Assembly (NCBI GenBank): GCA_958295875.1
Contig: OY282379.1
Location: 2,232,001-2,296,000 of the forward strand
DNA from: an uncultured Pseudomonadales bacterium
GTDB taxonomy: Bacteria > Pseudomonadota > Gammaproteobacteria > Pseudomonadales > Azotimanducaceae
DNA length: 64,000 bases
Reading direction: 5' to 3'
The notes under the pieces were generated by a model. The model worked only from the letters and a program-made list of their open reading frames with translations, searched no databases and had not been told where the DNA came from. A program made the translations under genes and the position numbers. Shown here in pieces: positions 42,886 to 51,372 of the stretch (the stretch's first letter is position 1; every line of letters begins with the position of its first letter).

Positions 42886-43847
42886 CGCCGCTCCTTGAAG
42901 TTGAGGGGCTCACCAAGCATTTTGAGCTCGGCCGCAACGAAACAGTGCATGCGGTGGACGACGTGAGCCTCGCCATCGCCCCGCGCGAAATCGTTGGGTT
43001 GGTGGGCGAATCTGGCTCCGGCAAATCCACCTTCGGCAAAACGCTGCTGGGCCTGCACGACAAGACCGCCGGCACCGTGCGGTTCAAGGGCGAGGAACTG
43101 CCGGCGCGCTACGGCGCGGCGCACTTCCGGCGCTATGCCCGCGCCATGCAGATGATCTTTCAAGACCCGTATTCGTCGCTCAACCCGCGCATGACGGTGG
43201 GCGAGATCGTGGGCGAGGGGCTGAAGCTGCACACGCGGCTAGGGAGCGCGGAAATCCGCGAGCGCGTCACGGAATGGCTCACCCGGGTGGGCCTGAACGC
43301 GGGGCATTTGTCGCGCTATCCCCATGAGTTCTCGGGTGGCCAACGCCAGCGCATCGGCATCGCCCGCGCACTCATCATGGCGCCGGAGTTCGTGGTGTGC
43401 GACGAACCCATCTCGGCGCTGGATGTTTCCGTGCAGGCGCAGGTGGTGAACCTGTTGGCCGAGCTCAAGGAATCCATGGGCCTGACGATGCTGTTCATCG
43501 CCCATGACCTATCGATGGTGCGCTATGTGTCGGATCGCATGGCTGTCATGTACTTGGGCTCCCTCATTGAGCTTGGCCCAGCGAACCGCGTGTTCTTCCA
43601 CCCGAAACATCCCTACACCCAGATGCTCGTCGGCTCCAACCCAGAGCCAGACCCAGCCAGCGAGCGCCATCGCCCCGCCACCGCCATTCGCGGCGAAATC
43701 CCCTCGCCGGTGAACGTGCAGCCCGGCTGCCGCTTCGCCAACCGCTGCCCGCAAGTGATGGACATGTGCCGCGCGGAGACGCCGGCGCTCAAAGCGGTGG
43801 CAGACGAAGGCGCGGGTGAGCGCATCGTGGCTTGTCATTTGTATTGA
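42882..43847 (+). CDS. oppF: Oligopeptide ABC transporter ATP-binding protein, OppF type
   Basis: 321 aa from GTG 42882 in a GTGA overlap with oppD. Walker A GESGSGKST, Q-loop MIFQDPYSSLNP, signature FSGGQRQRIGIARAL, Walker B FVVCDEPISALD and the switch region LFIAHDLSMVRYVSD are all present. C-terminal extension with GCRFANRCPQVMDMC. It is the last gene of the VWA-Opp operon; a 167-bp gap follows before the convergent BCCT gene, with no clear terminator hairpin by eye. Confidence 0.92.
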   Translation: MTPLLEVEGLTKHFELGRNETVHAVDDVSLAIAPREIVGLVGESGSGKSTFGKTLLGLHDKTAGTVRFKGEELPARYGAAHFRRYARAMQMIFQDPYSSLNPRMTVGEIVGEGLKLHTRLGSAEIRERVTEWLTRVGLNAGHLSRYPHEFSGGQRQRIGIARALIMAPEFVVCDEPISALDVSVQAQVVNLLAELKESMGLTMLFIAHDLSMVRYVSDRMAVMYLGSLIELGPANRVFFHPKHPYTQMLVGSNPEPDPASERHRPATAIRGEIPSPVNVQPGCRFANRCPQVMDMCRAETPALKAVADEGAGERIVACHLY

Positions 43848-44014
43848 TGCCTGTGCGCTTGGCGTATTGCTCTTAAGGCGCCTGCGGCAGACACCGCTGG
43901 TTCGCCCTAAAACCTGCGCCGTAAGCCATAAGTGGCGCGCCCGCGTGTCGCGATGGGGAGTGCGTCGGGCAGCGAGGCATCCGCGGGAACCCAGAGCGCG
44001 TGGCGAGCCTTAAG

Positions 44015-45739
44015 CTAGCTGCGGGTGTTGAGGGCTTCGGGGCTAGCCTTCGCAGCGCCTAGCCCCAATCCACGCCGCGGCGCACCCGCCGTTGCCGGCA
44101 CGGTGCGTGGCGGGGCGACCGGGCGTTCTCCCGGCGTGACCGCGGCCGAATCTTGCGAGAGGGATTTCAACAGGCCAAACGTCATCACCAGCATCACCAC
44201 GCTCACCGGCAGCGCTGCGACGATGCTCGCAGCCTGCAATGCCAGCAAGCCCCCGGCGACGAGCAGCGCCGCCGCCACCAAGCCCTCGGTGGCGCCCCAA
44301 ATCACCCGGAAGCGTTGCGGCGGATGGTCGCTGCCCAAGCTCAACATGGTGACGATGACGAGGGTGCCGGAATCGGCGGAGGTGATGAACCAAGTGGCCA
44401 ACAGGACGGTTGCGAGGGCGGACACGAGCCATGCCAGCGTGGAGATGTCCGTCATCCGTTCGATGGTGCCGTACAGCGCGGCCTCCAATTGGCCACCCCG
44501 CACCAGCTCGATCAACCCCGCGGTGCCGACGCCGCCCTCAGCGCGCAACTCCATGTACAGGGCATTGCCGCCCAACATGCAAATCCAGAACATGGCGATG
44601 AGCGTGGGCGCGAACAATGTGCCCAAGATGAACTCGCGAATCGTGCGTCCGCGGGAGATGCGGGCAATGAACATGCCGACGAAGGGCGCCCACGCGATCC
44701 ACCAACCCCAGTAGAAGATCGTCCAGCTGCCTTGCCAAGCGACACCGCCAGGTTCGGCGGCCGTCCAAAAGCCCATCGGCACCATGTTCCACAGATAGCC
44801 GCCCACGGAGGTGGCGAAAAAGCTCATCAGCCACTCGAACGGGCCGAAGAACAGGAAGAAGGCCAACAGCACCACCGTGAAGTAGATGTTCCACTCGGAG
44901 ATGACTCGGATGCCGCGGCCGATGCCAGACACGGCAGAGAGGGTCGCCACCGCGCAAATGACGGCGATGAGGGTGAGTTGCGTGACGATTCCTGGGTCGA
45001 TGCCGAACAAAACGGCGAGGCCGGCCCCCATCTGCTTCACGCCGAGGCCCAAGGACGTGGCCACGCCGAACACCGCGCCGAACAGGGCGAGGAGATCGAC
45101 GGAGTGGCCGATCGGGCCGTAGATGCGATCGCCGATCACCGGATGCAACGCTGAACGCAGCGTGAGCGGCAGCTTCTTGCGGTAGCCGAAGTAGGCCAAG
45201 CATAAGCCGGCCATCACATACACCGCCCAAGCGTGCAGCCCCCAGTGGTAATAGGTGACTTGCAGGGCATGCGCGGCGCGGCGCTCGTCTAAGTCGTAGG
45301 CGCCGGCGTGGTCTGCGTGGGGATTGTTGGGGTGGCCTGAAGCTGCGGAATTGTCGAAGTAGGACATCGGCTCCGAAATGGAGAAAAACAGAATGCCGAT
45401 GCCGACGCCGGCCGAGAACAGCATCGCGAGCCAAGAGAAGGTGCTGAACTCTGGGCGGGCGTCATCGTTGCCGAGCCGTATGCTGCCGAAGCGGCTGGCG
45501 GCGAGATAGACGCAGACGAACAGGATGCAGCAGACGGCGAGGATGTAATACCAACTGAAGAAGGACTCGATTTGGCGCCGCACCGTTTGATAGACGGCGC
45601 TGGCCAGCTCCACATCCAAGACGGTGAAGAGGAGGAACGCGAGCACCATGCACATGGACGCCACGGCCATGCCCGGATGCACGCCCTTCCAAAAGCCGGC
45701 GCGCGCAACCGCCAAGCGCTGGCGTGGCCTACGCGACAC
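44015..45739 (-). CDS. BCCT family betaine/choline/carnitine transporter
   Basis: 574 aa from GTG 45737-45739; an internal ATG (residue 24) is possible. Twelve predicted helices with the BCCT signature WWIAWAPFVGMFIARIS (near residues 340-356) and aromatic residues of the substrate box (WTIFYWGWW). AGVGIGILFFSISEPMSYF near residue 110 fits the family's Na+-site region, whose glycine-rich helix decides ion coupling. The tail (residues about 525-574) is proline- and alanine-rich, cytoplasmic. Takes up quaternary ammonium osmolytes. Convergent with the Opp operon. Confidence 0.92.
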   Translation of the reverse strand: MSRRPRQRLAVARAGFWKGVHPGMAVASMCMVLAFLLFTVLDVELASAVYQTVRRQIESFFSWYYILAVCCILFVCVYLAASRFGSIRLGNDDARPEFSTFSWLAMLFSAGVGIGILFFSISEPMSYFDNSAASGHPNNPHADHAGAYDLDERRAAHALQVTYYHWGLHAWAVYVMAGLCLAYFGYRKKLPLTLRSALHPVIGDRIYGPIGHSVDLLALFGAVFGVATSLGLGVKQMGAGLAVLFGIDPGIVTQLTLIAVICAVATLSAVSGIGRGIRVISEWNIYFTVVLLAFFLFFGPFEWLMSFFATSVGGYLWNMVPMGFWTAAEPGGVAWQGSWTIFYWGWWIAWAPFVGMFIARISRGRTIREFILGTLFAPTLIAMFWICMLGGNALYMELRAEGGVGTAGLIELVRGGQLEAALYGTIERMTDISTLAWLVSALATVLLATWFITSADSGTLVIVTMLSLGSDHPPQRFRVIWGATEGLVAAALLVAGGLLALQAASIVAALPVSVVMLVMTFGLLKSLSQDSAAVTPGERPVAPPRTVPATAGAPRRGLGLGAAKASPEALNTRS

Positions 45740-46251
45740 GGAAGTTCCAGATGGTTGTGCCGCCCTCCCCGGCGCGCGGCCTTCGCCGCTCGATTATAAG
45801 CACCAAGTTGGTAGGTGGGCGGCGGCCTTGGGGGGCAGGGTGCCGAAGGGGTTTGGGCCGCGCCGGGGCTCGGGGCCTTGGCGCTCTGGCGGTAGAGCCG
45901 AGGGTGCCTGTCCCGCGTTCGCCTTCCCTCGCTGGACGCCTATGCTTGCCGCTAGCTGCGGAGAGGTGCCTGTCCCGCAGCGCCGCGGCTCGGTGCTCGT
46001 TGCCTGTCCCATCGCGCCGAGGGTGCCCGTGCCGAGGGTGCCTGTTCCGCTACGCCGCGTACGTTACGCCCGTTCGTGTTCGCCACGTGTCCCGCGACGC
46101 CGCGCCGGGCTGCCTGTCCCGCTGCGTATGGCTTGGCCGGCCGCCAGTGCGCCAAGGCTGTCTGGCCTCTGTTCCTGTCCACGCAGGGGCTGCCGGTGCC
46201 GGTGTCCGCCAGCCCGCTTCTGCTATGCTGCGGCGCACATTTGGGAGGAGG
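45740..46251. other. Intergenic stretch filled with GTGCCTGTCCC elements
   Basis: 512 bp between divergent genes with no supported reading frame. Between 45904 and about 46130 the element GTGCCTGTCCC and variants (TTGCCTGTCCC, GTGCCTGTTCC, GTGCCCGTGCC, CTGCCTGTCCC) recur at uneven spacing. Some are preceded by GAGG and followed by GC-rich CGCCGCG words. Confidence 0.75.
45904..46130 (+). repeat. GTGCCTGTCCC repeat cluster 2
   Basis: Exact copies at 45904 and 45966 and several one- to three-base variants after them. Spacing is irregular (about 30-60 bp). Located directly upstream of the small monooxygenase gene, in the same orientation relative to the downstream gene as cluster 1. Confidence 0.75.
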
Positions 46252-46539
46252 ATGGCGATGATTGCACTGTGGGCGAAGCTCAACGTAGCTGCCGGCAAGG
46301 AGGAGGAGTTTGAGAAGGTGATGCTCGCTCTCGCCGCGCAGGTGCGGGCGAACGAACCGGGCAATCAGCTCTACACGGTGGTGAAGGGCGATGACGGCTA
46401 TGCCGTGATGGAGCTTTACGACGACGAGGCAGCCCTCGCCGCCCACGGCGCGAGCGAGCACTTCAAGGCGGCGGGCCCAGGGTTGCGCGGCGTGATGGGC
46501 GGCCCGCCAGACATCAAGCGGTACGAGGTGGTCGGCTAA
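46252..46539 (+). CDS. Antibiotic-biosynthesis-monooxygenase (ABM) domain protein
   Basis: 95 aa from ATG 46252 with GGAGGAGG directly before it. The dimeric alpha/beta-barrel ABM/YgiN-type domain is seen: ALWAKLNVAAGKEEEFEKVM, then NEPGNQLYTVV, YAVMELYDDEAALAAHGAS and EHFKAAGPGL. Family members oxidise quinols or polyketides without cofactor, or degrade heme. Short, complete, single-domain. Follows repeat cluster 2. Precise substrate unknown. Confidence 0.85.
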   Translation: MAMIALWAKLNVAAGKEEEFEKVMLALAAQVRANEPGNQLYTVVKGDDGYAVMELYDDEAALAAHGASEHFKAAGPGLRGVMGGPPDIKRYEVVG

Positions 46540-46653
46540 AGTCGCCGACGCCATCCTGCCCGCGGCTCAGGCTGCGGGCACCTTCAAGCTACCTTTCCGC
46601 AAGCGGCATCCCGCTCGGTGCCGCTGCTGGTCGCGTGTGCTCTCGGGCGGCAG

Positions 46654-47661
46654 TCAGCCGGCGCGCAGCGTAGCGATGATGTCGGCGCGCTCCGCGTCTT
46701 CGATTGAATCGAAGCTGGCGGAGGTGCGGTCTGTAAAGCTGCCGTAGCGGTTGAGCATTTCCGCCGCCACGTCGCGCGGCTCGCCCACCACGGCGAAGGC
46801 GGCCAACACGTCGTCGTCGATGAGTTCGCCCATTTCCCGCCAACGCCCTTGCTTGGACATGGCGTTCAGCTCCGGTTGCAGGGCGCCGGCGCCGATGGAA
46901 TCCAGCACCCCCTTGTACGCCGGCGTCGAGCCGTAGAAGGCGAGGCGCTGCTTCGCTTGAGCCTTGCTGGCGGCGAACGCCTCCTCGGTGTCGCCCGTGA
47001 CGACGAAGTTGCCGTAGCAAATCTCGAAATCCTGCCGAGAACGTCCGGCCTTCGCCAAGCCGCGCTCGATGGCCGGCAACGTGACGGACTCGATGTACGG
47101 CAGCGTGGTGAACGGATGCAGGATGATGCCGTCCGCCACCTCGCCGGCCACCTCGGTCATCCCCGGGCCCACTGCGGCCAATGTCACCCGCGGCGGGCCG
47201 TGCTCGGTGTTGGTAGGGGTGAACGCCGGCGTCATCAGCGTGTGCCGGTAGTACTCGCCAACGTGCTGCAGGCGCTCCCCCTCGTGCCAAGCGTTCCAGA
47301 TTGCCCGCATCGCCAGCACGAATTCGCGCATTTGGCGAGCCGGGGCACCCCACGGCATGCTGAAGCGCTTGGTGATGTGCGGCTTGATCTGCGAGCCGAG
47401 GCCCACGGTAAGGCGGCCGCCGGAGTAGGCGTTCAGGTCATGCGCGATGCCAGCGACGATCATCGGCGAGCGGGCGAACGCCACCGCGATGGACGTGGCG
47501 AGGGTGAGCCGCTCGGTGTGCTCGGCGGCGAGCAACAGCGGGAAGAACGGATCGTGCGCTGTTTCCGCCGTGCGGGCGCCATCGTAGCCTAAGGCTTCGA
47601 GCTGCTTGGCGGCTTCGCCGACGCGATTCAGATTGGGCGCGAGGCCGGCATCCACTTTCAT
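46654..47661 (-). CDS. LLM class F420-dependent oxidoreductase (TIGR03617-like), paralogue 1
   Basis: 335 aa from ATG 47661 with AAGGAAAG upstream. Luciferase-like fold; MKVDAGLAPNL at the start, EALGYDGARTAETAHDPFFPLLLAA, LATSIAVAFARSPM, GGRLTVGLGSQIKPHITKRFSMPW and RVTLAAVGPGMTEVAGEVADGI mark the TIGR03617 group. Enzymes of the group use F420. A close paralogue lies directly upstream (47734) with the same order of motifs, 72 bases away. Confidence 0.9.
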   Translation of the reverse strand: MKVDAGLAPNLNRVGEAAKQLEALGYDGARTAETAHDPFFPLLLAAEHTERLTLATSIAVAFARSPMIVAGIAHDLNAYSGGRLTVGLGSQIKPHITKRFSMPWGAPARQMREFVLAMRAIWNAWHEGERLQHVGEYYRHTLMTPAFTPTNTEHGPPRVTLAAVGPGMTEVAGEVADGIILHPFTTLPYIESVTLPAIERGLAKAGRSRQDFEICYGNFVVTGDTEEAFAASKAQAKQRLAFYGSTPAYKGVLDSIGAGALQPELNAMSKQGRWREMGELIDDDVLAAFAVVGEPRDVAAEMLNRYGSFTDRTSASFDSIEDAERADIIATLRAG

Positions 47662-47733
47662 CGTGCTTTCCTTATCTCGTGCTTGCGCCCGATTTTCATG
47701 TTCGGGCCTTGTCTTGCGTTGCGGCGGCGGCGC

Positions 47734-48738
47734 TTAGGCTGCGAGCTCCGCCACGATGTTCGCCCGTGCTTCCTTGGGCAGGCCGCCATAGGCGGCGGAC
47801 GTCCGGTCCACGATGTCGCCGTAGCGTGCCTTGAAAGCGCGCGCGATCTTCGCGGGCTCCTCGATAATAGCGAACTCGCTGAGCATGTCATCCGAGATGA
47901 GGCCGGCCATCTCCGCCCAACGGCCTTGCTTGGACATCCTGTTGAGATCGCCCTGCATCTCGCCAACGCCAATGCTGTCCAGCACGGGTTTGTAGGCCGG
48001 CGTGGAGCCATAGAACGCGATTTGCTGGCGCGTCTGCGCCTTCGCGCGCTCCACCTCTTGCTCGTCTCGCCCCGTCACCACAAAGCAGGGGTAGCTGATC
48101 TCGAAATCGCTCCGCGCTTTGCCGGCCTTCGCAAAGCCCCGCTCCAAGGCGGGCAGCGTGGTCTCGCGCAAGTACTTCTCTGTGGTGAACGCATGCACGA
48201 TCACGCCGTCCGCCACTTCGCCAGCCACCTCCGTCATCAACGGCCCCACCGCCGCCAAGAACACCCGCGGCGCCCCATGCTCGGTATTGTCCGGCGTGAA
48301 GAATGGCGTCATCAGCGTGTGCTGATAGAACTTGCCGGTGAACTGCAGGGGTTCGCCCTTGTGCCAATTCGCCCAAATGGCGCGCATGGCGAGGATGAAC
48401 TCGCGCATCCGCGCTGCGGGATGCGACCACGGCATGCTGAAGCGCTTGGTGATGTGCGGGCGGATTTGCGAGCCGAGGCCGAGCACAAAACGCCCCGCCG
48501 AGGCCGCATTCAGGTCATGCCCGATGTTGGCGAGCACCATCGGCGTGCGCGCAAACGCGACGGCGATGCCGGTCATCAAGTCGATGCGCTGCGTGTCTTG
48601 CGCCGCGAAAGCCAGCGGCAAGAACGGATCGTGCGACGTTTCCGCCGAAAGAATGCCGCTGTACCCCATCTCCTCCAGCTCGCGCGCCTGCGCGCCAACC
48701 TTGGAAAGCTCCCAACCCACGCTGCCATCAACCTTCAT
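47734..48738 (-). CDS. LLM class F420-dependent oxidoreductase (TIGR03617-like), paralogue 2
   Basis: 334 aa from ATG 48736-48738 (MKVDGSVGWEL), which has GGGGAGGCGG before it and lines up with the start of paralogue 1; an ATG ten codons upstream exists. Shares with paralogue 1 EMGYSGILSAETSHDPFLPLAFAA, RPHITKRFSMPWSHPA and VADGVIVHAF. Two differently substituted copies in tandem suggest related substrates in one pathway. Confidence 0.9.
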   Translation of the reverse strand: MKVDGSVGWELSKVGAQARELEEMGYSGILSAETSHDPFLPLAFAAQDTQRIDLMTGIAVAFARTPMVLANIGHDLNAASAGRFVLGLGSQIRPHITKRFSMPWSHPAARMREFILAMRAIWANWHKGEPLQFTGKFYQHTLMTPFFTPDNTEHGAPRVFLAAVGPLMTEVAGEVADGVIVHAFTTEKYLRETTLPALERGFAKAGKARSDFEISYPCFVVTGRDEQEVERAKAQTRQQIAFYGSTPAYKPVLDSIGVGEMQGDLNRMSKQGRWAEMAGLISDDMLSEFAIIEEPAKIARAFKARYGDIVDRTSAAYGGLPKEARANIVAELAA

Positions 48739-48893
48739 CACCGCCTCCCCAGTAGAGTGTGCGGACATTGTATCGAAGCAGGACGATGGTGGGAGAAGGG
48801 CATAGAGAACGGCGGACGCCGGCTGACGCTTGCAAGCGGTAGTGCCGGTCGCCGGCGCCGCTGGGGCTGATCCTCACGATCCCAGCGTGTTCA

Positions 48894-48919
48894 GCGCGGC
48901 ACTGTCCAGATAGTGCTGA
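48894..48919 (-). repeat. Dispersed repeat, copy C
   Basis: On the reverse strand TCAGCACTATCTGGACAGTG followed by CCGCGC, matching copy A at 24 of 26 positions. It lies between the second LLM gene and the HsdR-N-like gene, at the point where base composition changes. Confidence 0.65.
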
Positions 48920-48988
48920 GGTCGCCCGTGGATTATCGAGTCTGTGGCACAATCAAGAGCGGTATCAGATGCGAGCCGCCGGAACCCC

Positions 48989-50128
48989 ATGACGAGTTTT
49001 CTTCCTGTCCATCAACCAGCCGTTGGCGAGGATAGGTTGCAATGCGAAGTACGAAACAAGAGTGTGAAGGCTACACCAGAGGAAGTTGTGCGTCAACGCG
49101 TGCTTCACTGGCTGATCCACAAACGTGGATGGGACCGTTCAAAGCTCCGCCTCGAAAAGAGCTACACATGGTTAACCGACCCAAATCGACATAGGATCAG
49201 GCCGGATATCGAGCTGCTCGACGAAGAGGACGCTGTGCTCGTAGTAGTGGAGTGCAAGCGGCCAGAGGTTCCTTTGAGCCAGCGCGTGGACAATCAAGCC
49301 ATCGAGTACGCCATCAAGTCAAATGCCCCGTACATCTGGGTAACCAACGGTGACAGTCACAAGTTTCTGCATCGTAGACGCGAGGGCGGTTGGCAGGACG
49401 TAAGTTCACTAGAACCTTTGGATATCTCTTTCGATCCGCCCAAGGTCGATATCGACTTTCCGGACACTGGGAAAGAAGCCGATATAGTACGCTACTTCAA
49501 GGAGCTCCGAGATCCTCAATTCCAAGGCTTCGAAGACAGCTGGAAGCGCCATTTCGTTTTGGCAATGCATAAGGTCTTGTTCGATACGGGGCACAAGCTT
49601 CCCTACACCCACGAAGGAGTTCACGTTCTAGAAGATCGAGGGACGGCTTTCCATGAGTTTACAAACAGAGGCGGTGGCTCATACTACAGTCGCTATCGAG
49701 ACTTCATTGCTGCGACCCAAGGTCGCGTTGAGGCATTGTCCGTGGCGGTGAACTGGTCCGTAACGGACAAGGGCAATGATAGGTTGGCACTCTGCGTTGG
49801 CGTATCGAAGGCAAACCGCGTACACCACGCCCTGCAGTTGATCGTCGATCAGAACCACGAGTACAACGACAGAAAACGATGTTGGGACATCTATCATAGC
49901 GGGCGCATGTCTAACGTTAAGGACGCGGTAGTCCTAGACGCTGTTAGGGAAGCTGCCGTAGGCCACTGGATCGATACATATGCAGGCGGAAGGCAGCGGA
50001 TGTATCTGGGCGGGCTACGGGCAGCGGACTTGGCAACTTGGAAGAACTCCAAGCGGTTCATCGCGAGATTGCTCCACTATGGAATCATCCGCACAAATCT
50101 CCGAGAAACCCTCACTTCGCGCAGATGA
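48989..50128 (+). CDS. HsdR N-terminal-like (HSDR_N) nuclease-domain protein
   Basis: 379 aa from ATG 48989; a start at 48944 would add 15 aa. Residues about 30-145 form a HSDR_N-type PD-(D/E)XK domain: RIRPDIELL (D73), VLVVVECKRPE (E88, K90), QAIEYAIKSNAPYIWVTNGDSH. Unlike HsdR there is no helicase part; the C-terminal 230 residues (THEGVHVLEDRGTAFHEF, YYSRYRDFIAATQG, VHHALQLIVDQNHEYNDRK) are unfamiliar and may sense or bind nucleic acid or protein. Codon use includes many AGA, ATA and TTA-type codons rare in neighbours. Stand-alone nuclease of probable defence role (inference). Confidence 0.75.
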   Translation: MTSFLPVHQPAVGEDRLQCEVRNKSVKATPEEVVRQRVLHWLIHKRGWDRSKLRLEKSYTWLTDPNRHRIRPDIELLDEEDAVLVVVECKRPEVPLSQRVDNQAIEYAIKSNAPYIWVTNGDSHKFLHRRREGGWQDVSSLEPLDISFDPPKVDIDFPDTGKEADIVRYFKELRDPQFQGFEDSWKRHFVLAMHKVLFDTGHKLPYTHEGVHVLEDRGTAFHEFTNRGGGSYYSRYRDFIAATQGRVEALSVAVNWSVTDKGNDRLALCVGVSKANRVHHALQLIVDQNHEYNDRKRCWDIYHSGRMSNVKDAVVLDAVREAAVGHWIDTYAGGRQRMYLGGLRAADLATWKNSKRFIARLLHYGIIRTNLRETLTSRR

Positions 50129-50324
50129 AGAGGGGCACCATAGGCAACGACAAGACCGAGCCGCCCGTTTTTTGGTCGATCGGATGCTGGTATAGGTGGA
50201 TGGGGTGTTGGGGAACGTCTGGGCTGGGGGACCCTGTGAGGTGCTGGACGAAGCGCCGGACGTTTACGGTGCTGTGCGCTTCGAGTAGCTCCCGGACATG
50301 TCGCGCTCGCACTTCGTCTCAGAA

Positions 50325-50801
50325 CTAGTCGCCCGGTTGGACCGCGAAAATGCGGATGAGTTGCTCACGAACTCGGCGCGCGGAACTTCGGGTTAGGGAC
50401 AGATGATCTGCTAAGCGTATAACTGCGTGCGCTTGGAAGGCCACTTGTCCGTCATCCACCACACAAAATACCCGTGCACTATTCTTGCGAATAGAGCGAA
50501 TAGTCTTTGTTTCGGCCATAGCCATACCCTTGATCCGGTTGGCGCCCGTGCTACCGATGAAGGCATCCACACGTTCTTGGACCTCCTTACGAGTCATGTA
50601 GTCCAAGCGCGCTACTGACAAACCGCCGCGGCTGCGATCTAGAAAGTCCCGCACTGGTAGGGCGGCCGGCGTCAGGCTGCCATCCTCCGCCAGATGATCG
50701 CTCCGCCAGATAAACCTCGCCAGCATCTCCTTGTCATGCACGATTCCAGGTGAATGAGTGCTCTGCGGCTGTTGCTCCTCAATACACTCTTCCATGTACA
50801 T
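50325..50801 (-). CDS. Hypothetical protein, third gene of three-gene cassette
   Basis: 158 aa. No family recognised. Mostly helical with many charged residues; YMTRKEVQERVDAFIGSTGANRIKG in the middle (here in pieces YMTRKEVQERV and IGSTGANRIKG), AVIRLADHLSLTRSSARRV near the end could be a helix-turn-helix-like segment (RLADHLSLTRSSARR). It overlaps the gene upstream by 23 bases (50779-50801), so expression is coupled. Lower GC than the surrounding chromosome. Confidence 0.7.
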   Translation of the reverse strand: MYMEECIEEQQPQSTHSPGIVHDKEMLARFIWRSDHLAEDGSLTPAALPVRDFLDRSRGGLSVARLDYMTRKEVQERVDAFIGSTGANRIKGMAMAETKTIRSIRKNSARVFCVVDDGQVAFQAHAVIRLADHLSLTRSSARRVREQLIRIFAVQPGD

Positions 50802-51372
50802 CCGTTCCGAACACGTTGCGCAACCTAGGCATTGTCCTCACGATGTCGCGAGGTAGCGAAAGTCCGCTGAATTGAATCGAAGCGTCCGAGTCTACGCCCT
50901 CTGCGTCGGCTGACACATAGTAGTGGATCATGCCGTCTCCAACGAAACCGATATCAATGAACAACCCATCTTGGCGCCAGAAGAAGTTCACTTCGCCGTC
51001 GTCAGCCAGTGCGACTTGCGGCAAGATGGCGGTGGCTGGGACCAGATCGATGAACTTCAAGGCGTCGTTAACGGCCTGGCCTATAGACGAGCCATTAGGT
51101 TCTGCTAAGTAAGAAAGAACCTGCATGCGCAGGTCTGACTTTCTATCCGTGTCCCGTTGACTGACGTTGGAGCCGATCAACCATGGCCGTCCAGCGAAGC
51201 TGGTGTCGAACGGTGAAGTAGGGACCACGAACCGGTAAATGGCCACGTCTCGTGCTCCCGGCTCGCTCACGGCACCGATGCCGAGCGTTGTGCGGATGTT
51301 CGACGGCAAGTTCTTGGCAGTGTATGGCCAAGGATCGGCGGTGGTGTTACGCCGCTCAGAGCTAGTCAGCAT
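50779..51372 (-). CDS. Hypothetical protein, second gene of three-gene cassette
   Basis: 197 aa, family not recognised. The C-terminal half looks like a small beta-rich domain: PQVALADDGEVNFFWRQ, GLFIDIGFVGDGMIHYYVS, then DIQF-like SIQFSGLSLPRDIV. The order DGEVNFFW / DIGF..G.IHYY resembles uncharacterised proteins that often accompany TIGR04255 partners, as far as I can recall. It overlaps the first gene by 11 bases (51362-51372) and the third by 23. No catalytic motif visible. Confidence 0.7.
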   Translation of the reverse strand: MLTSSERRNTTADPWPYTAKNLPSNIRTTLGIGAVSEPGARDVAIYRFVVPTSPFDTSFAGRPWLIGSNVSQRDTDRKSDLRMQVLSYLAEPNGSSIGQAVNDALKFIDLVPATAILPQVALADDGEVNFFWRQDGLFIDIGFVGDGMIHYYVSADAEGVDSDASIQFSGLSLPRDIVRTMPRLRNVFGTDVHGRVY

